Assembly (NCBI GenBank): GCA_964634325.1
Contig: CAZWJF010000003.1
Span: 124,001 to 188,000, forward strand
DNA from: JAJXWB01 sp964634325
GTDB lineage: Bacteria; Pseudomonadota; Alphaproteobacteria; Rhizobiales; Beijerinckiaceae
Length of the DNA: 64,000 bases
Reading direction: 5' to 3'
Part shown: piece after piece, positions 38,926 through 47,525 of the stretch
How positions within the stretch are numbered: position 1 is the first letter of the stretch
Layout: each line of letters starts with the position of its first letter
The notes under the pieces: generated by a model
What the model saw: only the letters and a program-made list of their open reading frames with translations
Database searches by the model: none
Told to the model about the DNA's origin: nothing
Position numbers and translations under genes: made by a program

Positions 38926-39747
38926 ATGAACCAGATGACGACCGCGCGCGCCTCGCAGGCGCGCGCTGCGCCCGCGATCGAATTGCTGGACCTGACCATG
39001 CGCTTCGGCGCGGACACGAGCGCGCCGGTGCTCGCGGTCGACCGCGTGTCCTTTTCGCTCGCGCCCGGCGAGTTTGTTTCGCTGATCGGGCCGAGCGGTT
39101 GCGGCAAGACGACGATTCTGAACCTCCTGACGGGCTTGTTGCACGAGAAGCCGGACGGCGACGTGCGCGTGCTCGGCAAGCCGCCGAGCGAGGGCAATCC
39201 GGACATCGCCTACATGCTCGCGCGCGACAGCCTGCTTCCGTGGCGTACGGCGCTCGGCAACGCCGCGTTCGGCATGGAGGTGCGCGGCGCGCCGCGGGCG
39301 CAGCGCGAGGCCAAGGCGCTCGATCTCCTGAAGCAGGTCGGCCTCGGCGATTTCGCGGACAAATATCCGAAGGCGTTGTCGCACGGCATGCGCCAGCGAT
39401 GCGCGCTCGCGCGCACCTTCGCGCTGGACAGCCCGGTGCTGCTGATGGACGAACCCTTCGGCGCGCTGGATGCGCAAACCAAGCTCACGCTTGAAGACGT
39501 GCTGATGAAACTGTGGTCTGCGCACCGCAAGACCGTCGTCTTCGTCACCCACGATCTGGCAGAGGCCATCGCTTTGTCGGATCGCGTCATCGTCATGAGC
39601 GCGCGACCAGGCCGGATCGTCGCGGATGTTCCAATCGATCTGCCGCGCCCGCGCAGCGTGCGTAAATTGCAGACCGATCACCGCTTCCACGATCTCTACG
39701 CGCAATTGTGGGGCCTGCTCGAACAGGGAGCTATCGGCGATGAATAA
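38926..39747 (+). CDS. ABC transporter ATP-binding protein, SsuB/TauB-like
   Basis: The 273-residue ATPase has Walker A GPSGCGKTT (55-63), signature LSHGMRQR (151-158, with His in place of the usual Gly), Walker B VLLMDEPFGALD and switch His in FVTHDLAEA. It powers the adjacent SsuC-type permease, whose ATG overlaps its last 8 bases. Confidence 0.9.
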   Translation: MNQMTTARASQARAAPAIELLDLTMRFGADTSAPVLAVDRVSFSLAPGEFVSLIGPSGCGKTTILNLLTGLLHEKPDGDVRVLGKPPSEGNPDIAYMLARDSLLPWRTALGNAAFGMEVRGAPRAQREAKALDLLKQVGLGDFADKYPKALSHGMRQRCALARTFALDSPVLLMDEPFGALDAQTKLTLEDVLMKLWSAHRKTVVFVTHDLAEAIALSDRVIVMSARPGRIVADVPIDLPRPRSVRKLQTDHRFHDLYAQLWGLLEQGAIGDE

Positions 39748-40495
39748 GCTCCTGAGGCCCGCGCTCGGACACTTGATCTTCGTCGTCGCCTTCGTGGCGC
39801 TGTGGGAGACGCTCAGCGCGCGCGGCGTCCTTGATCCGACCTTCTTCGGCCGTCCCTCCGGCATCGTTTCGTATCTGTGGCGCGGCTTCGTTTCGGAGCG
39901 CAATCTGTGGAACGATCTGTTCTACACGATACTGGCGGCCACCATCGCCTTCTGGGGCGGCAGCATCGCCGCCATCCTGGTCGGTTTGCTGTTCGCCATG
40001 CTGCCGCGTCTCCACAAGGCGTGCGAACCCTATCTGACGCTGCTGAACGCCATGCCGCGCATCGCGCTTGCGCCGTTGTTCCTGCTGTGGTTCGGCCTGG
40101 GCGTCGGTTCGAAGATCGCGGTGGCCGTCAGCCTGACTTTCTTCATTGTGCTGTCGTCGACGGTCGCGGGCATCCGCGGCGTCAACTCGGATCATCTGGT
40201 TCTGTCCCGCGCGCTCGGCGCCAAACCGCGGCAGGTGTTCTTCAAGGTGACATTGCCATCGGCGGTGCCGATCATCTTCTCCGGCCTGCGGCTCGGTCTG
40301 GTGTATTCGCTTCTCGGCGTCGTCGGCGCAGAACTGCTTGCCGCCGAGCATGGCCTCGGACAGGTGCTCGCCTATCTGCAGTCGACGTTCGACATGGACG
40401 GCGTGATGGCGCTGCTCTTCCTGCTCGCGCTGCTCGGTCTATCGATCACGATCATCATGAACTGGCTCGAGCGCAAGCTGCTCGTCTGGCAATAG
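39740..40495 (+). CDS. ABC transporter permease, SsuC/TauC-like
   Basis: The 251-residue membrane protein has about six hydrophobic segments and the inner-membrane-component EAA-type loop (SRALGAKPRQVFFKVTLPSAVPIIFSGLRLGL). Members carry sulfonates or related ligands. The ATG at 39740 lies inside the end of the ATPase gene (overlap of 8 bases). It completes a binding protein-ATPase-permease unit with no own promoter in view. Confidence 0.9.
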   Translation: MNKLLRPALGHLIFVVAFVALWETLSARGVLDPTFFGRPSGIVSYLWRGFVSERNLWNDLFYTILAATIAFWGGSIAAILVGLLFAMLPRLHKACEPYLTLLNAMPRIALAPLFLLWFGLGVGSKIAVAVSLTFFIVLSSTVAGIRGVNSDHLVLSRALGAKPRQVFFKVTLPSAVPIIFSGLRLGLVYSLLGVVGAELLAAEHGLGQVLAYLQSTFDMDGVMALLFLLALLGLSITIIMNWLERKLLVWQ

Positions 40496-40586
40496 GCGGC
40501 GTTCGGGCCGCCGCCGTACGCAGGACGCTTGCGACCGGCCGGGACACGAGCGCGGCGAGAAGCTGACGCTATTCAGGGAGGATGAA

Positions 40587-41798
40587 ATGAATCGCACGTT
40601 CATTGCAGCCGCGGGCGCGCTCCTGCTCGTCGGCGTTTCTCCTGCCCGGCCGGCGCAATACGATCAGGGCGCGAACGACAAGGAGATCGTCGTCGGCAAC
40701 ATCGTCCCCTACAGCGGTCCGGCCTCGGTCTATTCAGTCTATGCAAAGGTGTTCGAGGGCTATTTCAATCGCCTGAACGAGCATGGCGGCGTCAATGGCC
40801 GCAAGATCAGGATGATCTCCTACGACGACGCCTATTCGCCGCCGAAAACGGTCGAGCAGGCGCGGCGGCTCGTGGAAAGCGACGGCGTCCTGTTCCTGTT
40901 CGGCGTCGTCGGCACGCCGACCAACATCGCCATCCAGAAATACATGAACGCGAAGAAGACGCCGCAGCTCTTTGCGGGCACGGGGTCGTCAGCCATGTCG
41001 GACCCAGAGCACTTCCCGTGGTCGATCGGTTTCCAGCCGAACTACAGGGCGGAGGGCCGGCTCTACGCGAGCTACGTTCTCGCTCACAAACCCGATGCGA
41101 AGATCGGCGTGCTCTATCAGGACGACGACTTCGGCAAGGATCTCTTGCAGGGACTGGCCGACGGCCTTGGCGACAAGGCCGGCCAGATGATCGTCGCCAA
41201 GGTCTCGTACGATACGCGCACGCCGACGGTCGACTCGCAGATCGTGCAGATCAAGGCCTCGGGCGCCGACGTCATGATGGATTTCACGACGCCGAAATTT
41301 TCGACGCAGGCCATCCGCAAGATCGCGGAGCTGCAATGGAAGCCGATGCAATTCGTGGCGTCCGTCGGCTCTCACGTCGGCAGCGTGCTCAAGCCCGCCG
41401 GGTTCGAAAATTCGAAGGGCGTCATCACCGGTCATTGGGTCAAGGACCCGAACGACACCGCCATGGCGGACGATCCCGGCGTGAAGGAATGGCGCGAATT
41501 CATGACGCGCTACTATCCGGGCGGCGATCAGACCAACAACATCAACGTCATCGCCTATGTGCTCGCCCAGACGCTGGAGCAGGCGCTGAGGAAATGCGGC
41601 GACAATCTCACGCGCGACAACGTCATGAAGACGGCGGTGAATCTCGGCGCCTTCACGCCGCCGCTGCTCATCCCCGGCGTGCGGATCGAACCGTCTGCGA
41701 AGGACTACCTTGTCGTGCGCGACCTGAGGCTCGATCAGTTCGACGGCGAGAAATACGTCCCGATCGGCCCGGCGATGGAAATGAGGCTGGCGAACTGA
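40587..41798 (+). CDS. Branched-chain amino acid-type ABC substrate-binding protein (LivJ-like)
   Basis: The 403-residue protein has a short signal sequence (1-23, ending ARPAQ) and a type I periplasmic binding fold (EIVVGNIVPYSGPASVYSVYAKVFEGYFNRLNEHGGVNGRKI). GGGAGG sits 6 bases before the ATG. No LivFGHM genes are present; it follows the SsuC-type gene by 91 bases, so it may bind a different ligand of the same pathway or use transporter parts encoded elsewhere. Confidence 0.88.
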   Translation: MNRTFIAAAGALLLVGVSPARPAQYDQGANDKEIVVGNIVPYSGPASVYSVYAKVFEGYFNRLNEHGGVNGRKIRMISYDDAYSPPKTVEQARRLVESDGVLFLFGVVGTPTNIAIQKYMNAKKTPQLFAGTGSSAMSDPEHFPWSIGFQPNYRAEGRLYASYVLAHKPDAKIGVLYQDDDFGKDLLQGLADGLGDKAGQMIVAKVSYDTRTPTVDSQIVQIKASGADVMMDFTTPKFSTQAIRKIAELQWKPMQFVASVGSHVGSVLKPAGFENSKGVITGHWVKDPNDTAMADDPGVKEWREFMTRYYPGGDQTNNINVIAYVLAQTLEQALRKCGDNLTRDNVMKTAVNLGAFTPPLLIPGVRIEPSAKDYLVVRDLRLDQFDGEKYVPIGPAMEMRLAN

Positions 41799-41825
41799 TG
41801 CAGGCGGCGTGAGACGCCGGGGCTG

Positions 41826-44012
41826 TTACGCGGCGTCTTCGGCTGAGTCGGGCAGCGCCGTCTCGGTCTGCGGCAGACGCGCGATCATCGCGATCAGCGC
41901 GCGGTCGTGCAGCGCGACCATCCGCTCCTTCGGGTGCAGCCAGGCGATGGCGTCGTCGATCGTCTCGGCGTCGTTGAGCTTGGCCTCCGCCAGCGCACGC
42001 TCCGACGAAATGTCGCCTTTGACGCGCCGTTGGTAGGGCGGCAGAAACGCTTCGTGCGCCGCACGGAATTCAGGGTCGGCGTGAATGAAGCGAATGCAGT
42101 CGATATGATCGTCGTGCTCGGCCGCCAGCTCGCGCGCCAGCGCGTTGGCGCGCACGGCGATCGGCGGCGTGTTCTTCTCTTCCGGTGTCGTCAGAAGACC
42201 GATCTTGCGCAACCCGAGACCGATCGCAAGCTGGCCGCTCGCCCAGGAGATCGGAATGGCGAAGATGAGGCCGGCGATCGTCGGCGACATCCAGGCGACC
42301 AGCGAGGGCGAGATGAGCAGGCCCGCGATCAGGCTGACCACGCCCAGCGCCATGTGCGAGCGATGCTTCCGAGCGATCGCCTTGAAGGGAATCGAGCCGT
42401 CATCGCGCCGCTGCGGGTTCCAGCCGGTGTCGAAGCCGAACAGGATGTGGGTGACGTGCCCCGTCTGCACCAGCATCATGATCGGCGCGAGCAGCGCCGA
42501 CATGATGATCTCCAGCAGCGCCGATATGGTCAGGCGAATGAAGCCGCCCCCGCCGCGCCGCGTCTCGCCGTCGATCAGCGCGAGAAACAGGCCGAAGAAT
42601 TTTGGCGCAAGCAGAATGCCCATGGTCAGCCCGAACAGGGCCAGCGAACGCTCGGCGTCGAACCGCGGCCAGGCCGGGAAGAGCGTGAACTCGTTCGTGA
42701 AATATTCCGGGCGGATGTAGGTCGCCTGCAGCACGATCAGGATGCCGACGATCAGTTGGGTCATCCAGAGCGGCGAGGCGAGGTAGCCGAAAATGCCGGT
42801 GAGGAAGTGCTGGCGCGAGGCCCAGTGAAGGCCCTTCGTCGGCAACAGACGCGTGTGCTGCAGATTGCCCTGACACCAGCGCCTGTCGCGCGAGGAGACG
42901 TCGATCAGCGACGGCGGACTTTCCTCGTACGAGCCCTTGAGCGTCGGCAGCATGTAGACGGCGTAGCCGGCGCGCCGGATGAGCGCGGCCTCGACGAAGT
43001 CATGGCTGAGGATGTGTCCGCCGAACGGCGGCTTTCCGCGCAGATCGGGCAGGCCGCAATGCGCGGCGAAGGCCGCCGTTCGGATGATCGCGTTGTGGCC
43101 CCAGTAATTGCCGTCGCGGCCCATCCAGGCGGAGAGGCCCGCCGCGATCACCGGCCCGTAGATGCGCGCGGCGAACTGTTGCACGCGGGCGAACAGCGTG
43201 TTGCGGTTGATGATCAGCGGCAGGGTCTGGATGATGCCGGAATCCGGATCGGCTTCCATGCGCTGGGCCAGCGTCACGATCGCGTGGCCTGTCATCAGGC
43301 TGTCGGCGTCGAGCACGACCATCTGCGGATAAGCGCCGCCCCACCGCGTGACGAAGTCGGCGATATTGCCGGCCTTGCGGCTCGTGTTCTTCGGCCGGTG
43401 GCGATAATAGACCCGGCAATCGGGCCCGAGCCGTTCGCGCAGCGCGATCAGCGCGCGCTCCTCGGCGATCCAGATGTCGGGATCGGTGGTGTCCGAGAGG
43501 AAGAACCAGTCGAAGTGCCGCCCGAGGCCCGTCGCCTCGACGTCCTCCCAGATCGCTTGCAGCGACGCGAACACGCGACTCGGCGCCTCGTTGTAGATCG
43601 GCATGACGACGGCGGTCTTGATCGACAGCGCCTTCGGCTGCTCGAAACGCTTGCGTCCATTGACGAGCGACCAGAACAGCCCGACGACGCCGCTGGTGAA
43701 GGCGAGCGCGATCCACGAGAAATTGGCGAGAAACAGGAACAGCAGCGCCCACTTGAGCACCGTCACGCCGCCGACGTCGACCACCTTGTACATCTGGTAG
43801 CCGCCGTAGACCGTCAAAGCCAGCGCGCCGCCGAACACGACGAGACGCGAAAGCCAGGGACTGCGGGCGTTCGCCGCCAGAATCCATTTGCGCCGCGCCG
43901 ACCTGTCGAAACGCGACAGGCTCTGCACGGGCATCTCCAGCGGCGCTTCCGGCGGCATGGTCGGCGGCGGCGTCAGCGCGGGGCCGGGTCGGCTTTCGAT
44001 CAGGGCGTCCAT
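41826..44012 (-). CDS. opgH: Glucans biosynthesis glucosyltransferase OpgH (MdoH)
   Basis: An inner-membrane family 2 glucosyltransferase of 728 residues that makes the beta-1,2 glucan backbone of osmoregulated periplasmic glucans from UDP-glucose. It shows two N-terminal membrane helices (about 48-110), the GT2 core with VVLDADSLM (DxD) and RRWCQGNL (Q/RxxRW), and several C-terminal helices. ATG at 44012 overlaps the end of opgG by 13 bases, so the two are coupled. Confidence 0.94.
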   Translation of the reverse strand: MDALIESRPGPALTPPPTMPPEAPLEMPVQSLSRFDRSARRKWILAANARSPWLSRLVVFGGALALTVYGGYQMYKVVDVGGVTVLKWALLFLFLANFSWIALAFTSGVVGLFWSLVNGRKRFEQPKALSIKTAVVMPIYNEAPSRVFASLQAIWEDVEATGLGRHFDWFFLSDTTDPDIWIAEERALIALRERLGPDCRVYYRHRPKNTSRKAGNIADFVTRWGGAYPQMVVLDADSLMTGHAIVTLAQRMEADPDSGIIQTLPLIINRNTLFARVQQFAARIYGPVIAAGLSAWMGRDGNYWGHNAIIRTAAFAAHCGLPDLRGKPPFGGHILSHDFVEAALIRRAGYAVYMLPTLKGSYEESPPSLIDVSSRDRRWCQGNLQHTRLLPTKGLHWASRQHFLTGIFGYLASPLWMTQLIVGILIVLQATYIRPEYFTNEFTLFPAWPRFDAERSLALFGLTMGILLAPKFFGLFLALIDGETRRGGGGFIRLTISALLEIIMSALLAPIMMLVQTGHVTHILFGFDTGWNPQRRDDGSIPFKAIARKHRSHMALGVVSLIAGLLISPSLVAWMSPTIAGLIFAIPISWASGQLAIGLGLRKIGLLTTPEEKNTPPIAVRANALARELAAEHDDHIDCIRFIHADPEFRAAHEAFLPPYQRRVKGDISSERALAEAKLNDAETIDDAIAWLHPKERMVALHDRALIAMIARLPQTETALPDSAEDAA

Positions 44013-45523
44013 CTATAGAGCCAGGTTTCGCTCACGGGTTTGCCGTCCATCTCGATGACGAGCCGCAGTTCCGACTGGGGCTCGCCGCCCGGATCGAGTT
44101 CGAAGACGACCCGATAGATCTTCCGATCCCGATACAGGTACGAGCGAACCGCGACAATCGAACCCGGGCTGGCCGTGAGGGCCGGCTTCAGATCGTGCAT
44201 CGCCTGCGGATCGGCAAGCGCATCGCCTGAAAAAGCGACGACAAAACGGCGGCGCTTCGCCCCGACGCCCCTGCCGCCCCGCGACTCGACGACGCGGAGG
44301 CGCGGCGGCTGGCTCGGCGGGTCCCAGCACCAGAACTGACGATAGGCCCAGGAGGCCTCGACGCCCGCGGAAATTCCCGTTTTCGGCCGCCAGTAGCCGA
44401 CGCAATTGCTGTTTGTCTCCGACTCGGCCGGAATTTCGATCAGATTGACCGCGCCGGGACCGAAATCGGCGAGGGGCTCGATCCACAGCGACGGCCGGGC
44501 TTCCCACTTCAGGTCGTCGTCCTGATAGGCCTCCGGGTCGCGATTGCGCAACAGGAAGCCGAACCCTTTCGGGTTCTCGTCGACGAAGGAGGAGATTTGC
44601 AGCGTCGTGCGATTGGTGACCGGCCGCCAGATCCACTCGTCCTTGCCGCTGTCCATCTGAAGGCCGTTGACCTCCGCGATCGTCGGGCGGATGTCGTCGG
44701 GCCGGCGACGGTCGAGCGGCGAGGAAATGCTCGTTGCGCTCATGGTGGCGATGCCGACGTTGTCGACGTTCGTCCGCGGGACCAGCGTCATCTCCGTGTC
44801 GATGATGATCGCCTCGCCGGGCCGGATCGTGAAGCGGTACGCCCCTGACACGCTGTCGGAATCGAGCAGCGCATGGACGACCAGCGCGTTGCTGGCCAGC
44901 GTTGGCTTCTCGATCCAGACGGCCTTGAATTGCGGAAATTCCTCGCCGCGCGGATCGGCTGTCTTGAGCGACAGGCCGCGCGCCTGAAGTCCGCTGACCT
45001 GACCCGGCGCGCGCGCCTTGAAGAAGCTCGCTCCCTGGAAAATCGCGACTTCGGCGAGTTTGCCGTCCCGCGGCGCAAGGATGCGGAAGCCGGAAAAGCC
45101 GAGATCCCCGACGTCCTGGGGCGGCTTGATCGACCCGAATTCGAAGTCGCCGGCGGTGTAGGCGAGGCGTCGCGACAATCCATTCTCGACGAGATTGATC
45201 ATCATATGCGACGTGAAGATGAAGCCGCGGTGCAGTGGTTCGATCACAAAGCCGACCTTGTCGTCGGCCCAGATCAGCTTGTCCCCGCGGTAGCGGATTC
45301 CGACGTACTGCTCGAAATTGAGAGACGAAAACGCGTCGGGCAGGTCCGTGGAGGAGGGCTTGTAGGGCGTCTTGGCGAAGCTGCGGGCAAGCTCCAGAAC
45401 CGAGCCCTGCGCGAAAGGAGCAAGTTGCTGTTGCGGCGAGGGCGTCTGTCCGAAAGCCGCCGGCCCCAGAATCAGACCGGCGCCGCCCACCGCTCCTTTG
45501 AGCACGTCCCTACGCACGATCAT
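44000..45523 (-). CDS. opgG: Glucan biosynthesis protein OpgG/OpgD family
   Basis: The 507-residue periplasmic protein helps form or branch periplasmic glucans. It contains the MdoG domain (YKPSSTDLPDAFSSLNFEQYVGIRYRGDKLIW; DDLKWEARPSLWIEPLADFGPGAVNLIEIPA; NCVGYWRPKTGI). The N-terminus MIVRRDVLKGAVGGAGLIL is a twin-arginine signal, which in enteric bacteria marks OpgD more than OpgG, so OpgD is an alternative name. ATG at 45523 is preferred over in-frame starts at 45568 and 45667 because GGAAAG precedes it. Confidence 0.92.
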   Translation of the reverse strand: MIVRRDVLKGAVGGAGLILGPAAFGQTPSPQQQLAPFAQGSVLELARSFAKTPYKPSSTDLPDAFSSLNFEQYVGIRYRGDKLIWADDKVGFVIEPLHRGFIFTSHMMINLVENGLSRRLAYTAGDFEFGSIKPPQDVGDLGFSGFRILAPRDGKLAEVAIFQGASFFKARAPGQVSGLQARGLSLKTADPRGEEFPQFKAVWIEKPTLASNALVVHALLDSDSVSGAYRFTIRPGEAIIIDTEMTLVPRTNVDNVGIATMSATSISSPLDRRRPDDIRPTIAEVNGLQMDSGKDEWIWRPVTNRTTLQISSFVDENPKGFGFLLRNRDPEAYQDDDLKWEARPSLWIEPLADFGPGAVNLIEIPAESETNSNCVGYWRPKTGISAGVEASWAYRQFWCWDPPSQPPRLRVVESRGGRGVGAKRRRFVVAFSGDALADPQAMHDLKPALTASPGSIVAVRSYLYRDRKIYRVVFELDPGGEPQSELRLVIEMDGKPVSETWLYRWTP

Positions 45524-45702
45524 CGACAAATACGCTTTCCGCTGGCGCCTGGCGTCATCATCGCGCATAGAGGGGTTCGAAACGCAGTCCCGGTCGACGC
45601 ACCGGGCGCGGCCGCGATCCTTCCTCGCCCGACGGCCCGTGTTTATACTGTTCAATTGTTTTGGCAACGGTGGCGGGGCCGTCGCCTGCTCCGGAGAATG
45701 AA

Positions 45703-47049
45703 ATGTCGTCTGCGCGCCGCTGTCTCGCCGTCGTATTGGCTGCGGGCGAGGGCACGAGGATGCGTTCGCGCAAGCCGAAAGTGCTGCACGAGGTCGCCGG
45801 CCGCAGCATGGTCGCCCATGTTGTTGCCACTGTTCTCGCAGCCGGCGCGGATTCGATCGCGCTGGTCGTCGGTCCGGATCGCGAGGACGTCGCCGCGGCG
45901 GCCCGGGCGATCGCTCCGTCGGCCGAAGTCTTTGTTCAGACCGAGCGTCTCGGCACGGCGCACGCTGTTCTCGCGGCGCGCGCGGCGCTCGAACGCGGCT
46001 ATCACGACGTGCTCGTCGCTTTCGCGGACACGCCGCTGGTGCAAGCGGAGACGTTCGGGTTGTTGCGCGCGGCGCTGGCCGAGGGCGCGACAGTCGCCGC
46101 GCTCGGGTTCGAGGCCGCGCGCCCCGACGGCTATGGCCGGCTTCTCGTCGCAGCGGACGGATCGCTGGCCGCGATCCGCGAGCACAAGGACGCGACCGAA
46201 GCCGAGCGCGCGACCCGCCTGTGCAACGCCGGGCTGATGGCGCTCGCCGGCGGCGAGGCGCTGAGCCTGCTCGACTCGGTTACGCCGCAGAACGCCCAGA
46301 AAGAATATTATCTCACCGACGTCGTGGCGCTGGCCCGCGCGCGCGGGCTGCGGACTGCTTTCCGCGTTGCGCCGGAAGAAGAGGTGCAGGGCGTCAACGA
46401 CCGCGTCCAGCTCGCCGCGGTCGAGGCGGTCGCCCAGAAGCGTCTGCGCGAGGCGGTCATGCGCGCCGGCGCGACGCTCATCGCCCCGGAGACCGTGCAT
46501 CTGAGCATGGATACGCGCCTCGGCCGCGACGTCGTGATCGAGCCGCACGTCGTGTTCGGGCGCGGCGTCGAGATCGCCGACGACGTCGTCGTCAGGGCCT
46601 TTTCCCATCTCGAGGGCGCGAAAGTGAGCGCCGGCGCGACCATCGGCCCGTTCGCGCGCCTGCGCCCCGGCGCGACGCTGGGGCAGGGCGCTCACATCGG
46701 CAATTTCGTGGAGATCAAGGCCTCGAGCATCGGCGACGGCGCGAAGGTCAATCACCTCGCCTACATCGGCGACGCCAGCGTGGGCGCGGCCGTCAATATC
46801 GGCGCCGGAACCATCACTTGCAATTACGACGGCTTCGGCAAGTACCGGACGGACATCGGCGCCGGCGCCTTCGTCGGCACCAATTCGTCGCTCGTCGCGC
46901 CGGTGAAGATCGGGGCGGGCGCCTACATCGGTTCAGGTTCGGTCATCACCGAAGACGTCGCGCCGGACGCGCTGGCGCTCGGTCGCGGACGGCAGGTCGA
47001 AAAACCGGGCTGGGCCGCGCAGTTCCGGGCCGCCCGTCGCAAGGACTGA
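45703..47049 (+). CDS. glmU: Bifunctional GlmU (UDP-GlcNAc pyrophosphorylase / GlcN-1-P acetyltransferase)
   Basis: Final two steps of UDP-N-acetylglucosamine synthesis for peptidoglycan and lipid A. The 448-residue protein has LAAGEGTRM (12-20) in the nucleotidyltransferase domain and a left-handed beta-helix acetyltransferase (about 250-440; GAHIGNFVEIKASSIGDGAK, then NIGAGTITCNYDG). ATG 45703 follows GGAGAA. It is divergent from opgG and shares the neighbourhood with glmS. Confidence 0.95.
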   Translation: MSSARRCLAVVLAAGEGTRMRSRKPKVLHEVAGRSMVAHVVATVLAAGADSIALVVGPDREDVAAAARAIAPSAEVFVQTERLGTAHAVLAARAALERGYHDVLVAFADTPLVQAETFGLLRAALAEGATVAALGFEAARPDGYGRLLVAADGSLAAIREHKDATEAERATRLCNAGLMALAGGEALSLLDSVTPQNAQKEYYLTDVVALARARGLRTAFRVAPEEEVQGVNDRVQLAAVEAVAQKRLREAVMRAGATLIAPETVHLSMDTRLGRDVVIEPHVVFGRGVEIADDVVVRAFSHLEGAKVSAGATIGPFARLRPGATLGQGAHIGNFVEIKASSIGDGAKVNHLAYIGDASVGAAVNIGAGTITCNYDGFGKYRTDIGAGAFVGTNSSLVAPVKIGAGAYIGSGSVITEDVAPDALALGRGRQVEKPGWAAQFRAARRKD

Positions 47050-47052
47050 CCG

Positions 47053-47301
47053 CTAGTCCGCGCACGGCGTGGCGTCGTGCTGAACGCCGCGCTCGTCCTG
47101 CGCGGCGGGCCACAGACCCGTTCTCTTGGCTTGGTCGAACATGTCCTGGCAGATCGCCGCGTGCCCCGAACCCGCCCGCTTCATGCAGATATCGTAAATT
47201 TTCTGGCAGGACATCTTCTTCGCCTCGCCGGCCGCGAGAGCCGGCGAAAATGCGAGCAGCGTCGCTGCGATGGCCAGACCGCCGGCTCGTGCAGATTTCA
47301 T
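47053..47301 (-). CDS. Small exported Cys-containing protein between glmU and glmS
   Basis: The 82-residue product has a signal peptide (1-23, ending ALAAGE) and a short mature part with four Cys (SCQKIYDIC, ICQDM, TPCAD). GAGGAGAG lies before the ATG at 47301. It recurs as a small hypothetical in related bacteria; no function known. It is convergent with glmU, 3 bases from its stop. Confidence 0.75.
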   Translation of the reverse strand: MKSARAGGLAIAATLLAFSPALAAGEAKKMSCQKIYDICMKRAGSGHAAICQDMFDQAKRTGLWPAAQDERGVQHDATPCAD

Positions 47302-47525
47302 CGGGCTCTCCTCGTCTTTCGTTTCTGAAAGATAGTGTTCTCGACCGCGGGCGCAATCGGCTGCGAAGTCTTGCCGCGGCCGCCACGGCGCGGCCGCAAT
47401 ATTCACGCTACTTGCGAATGCGCGGTGCGCGGCGCCAATTCTGCTTGCCTTGGCGCAACCGGCCTTCTAGCTCTGTCGTGAGCTTCAGCGGGCGAATTGG
47501 GCGAGCGGAAAGAGACGGCGCTTAG

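Noticed and set aside
41805..41819. CGGCGT/ACGCCG hairpin between the Liv-type gene and opgH
   Set aside because: Only 6-bp arms and no T-run; too common at this GC to call a terminator.
41907..44018. 703-codon plus-strand frame opposite opgH
   Set aside because: Low-complexity Arg/Asp/Glu/His-rich translation and full antisense overlap with opgH.
47302..47525. Possible glmS ribozyme or riboswitch
   Set aside because: That ribozyme belongs to Firmicutes and related groups, and its conserved core is not seen here.
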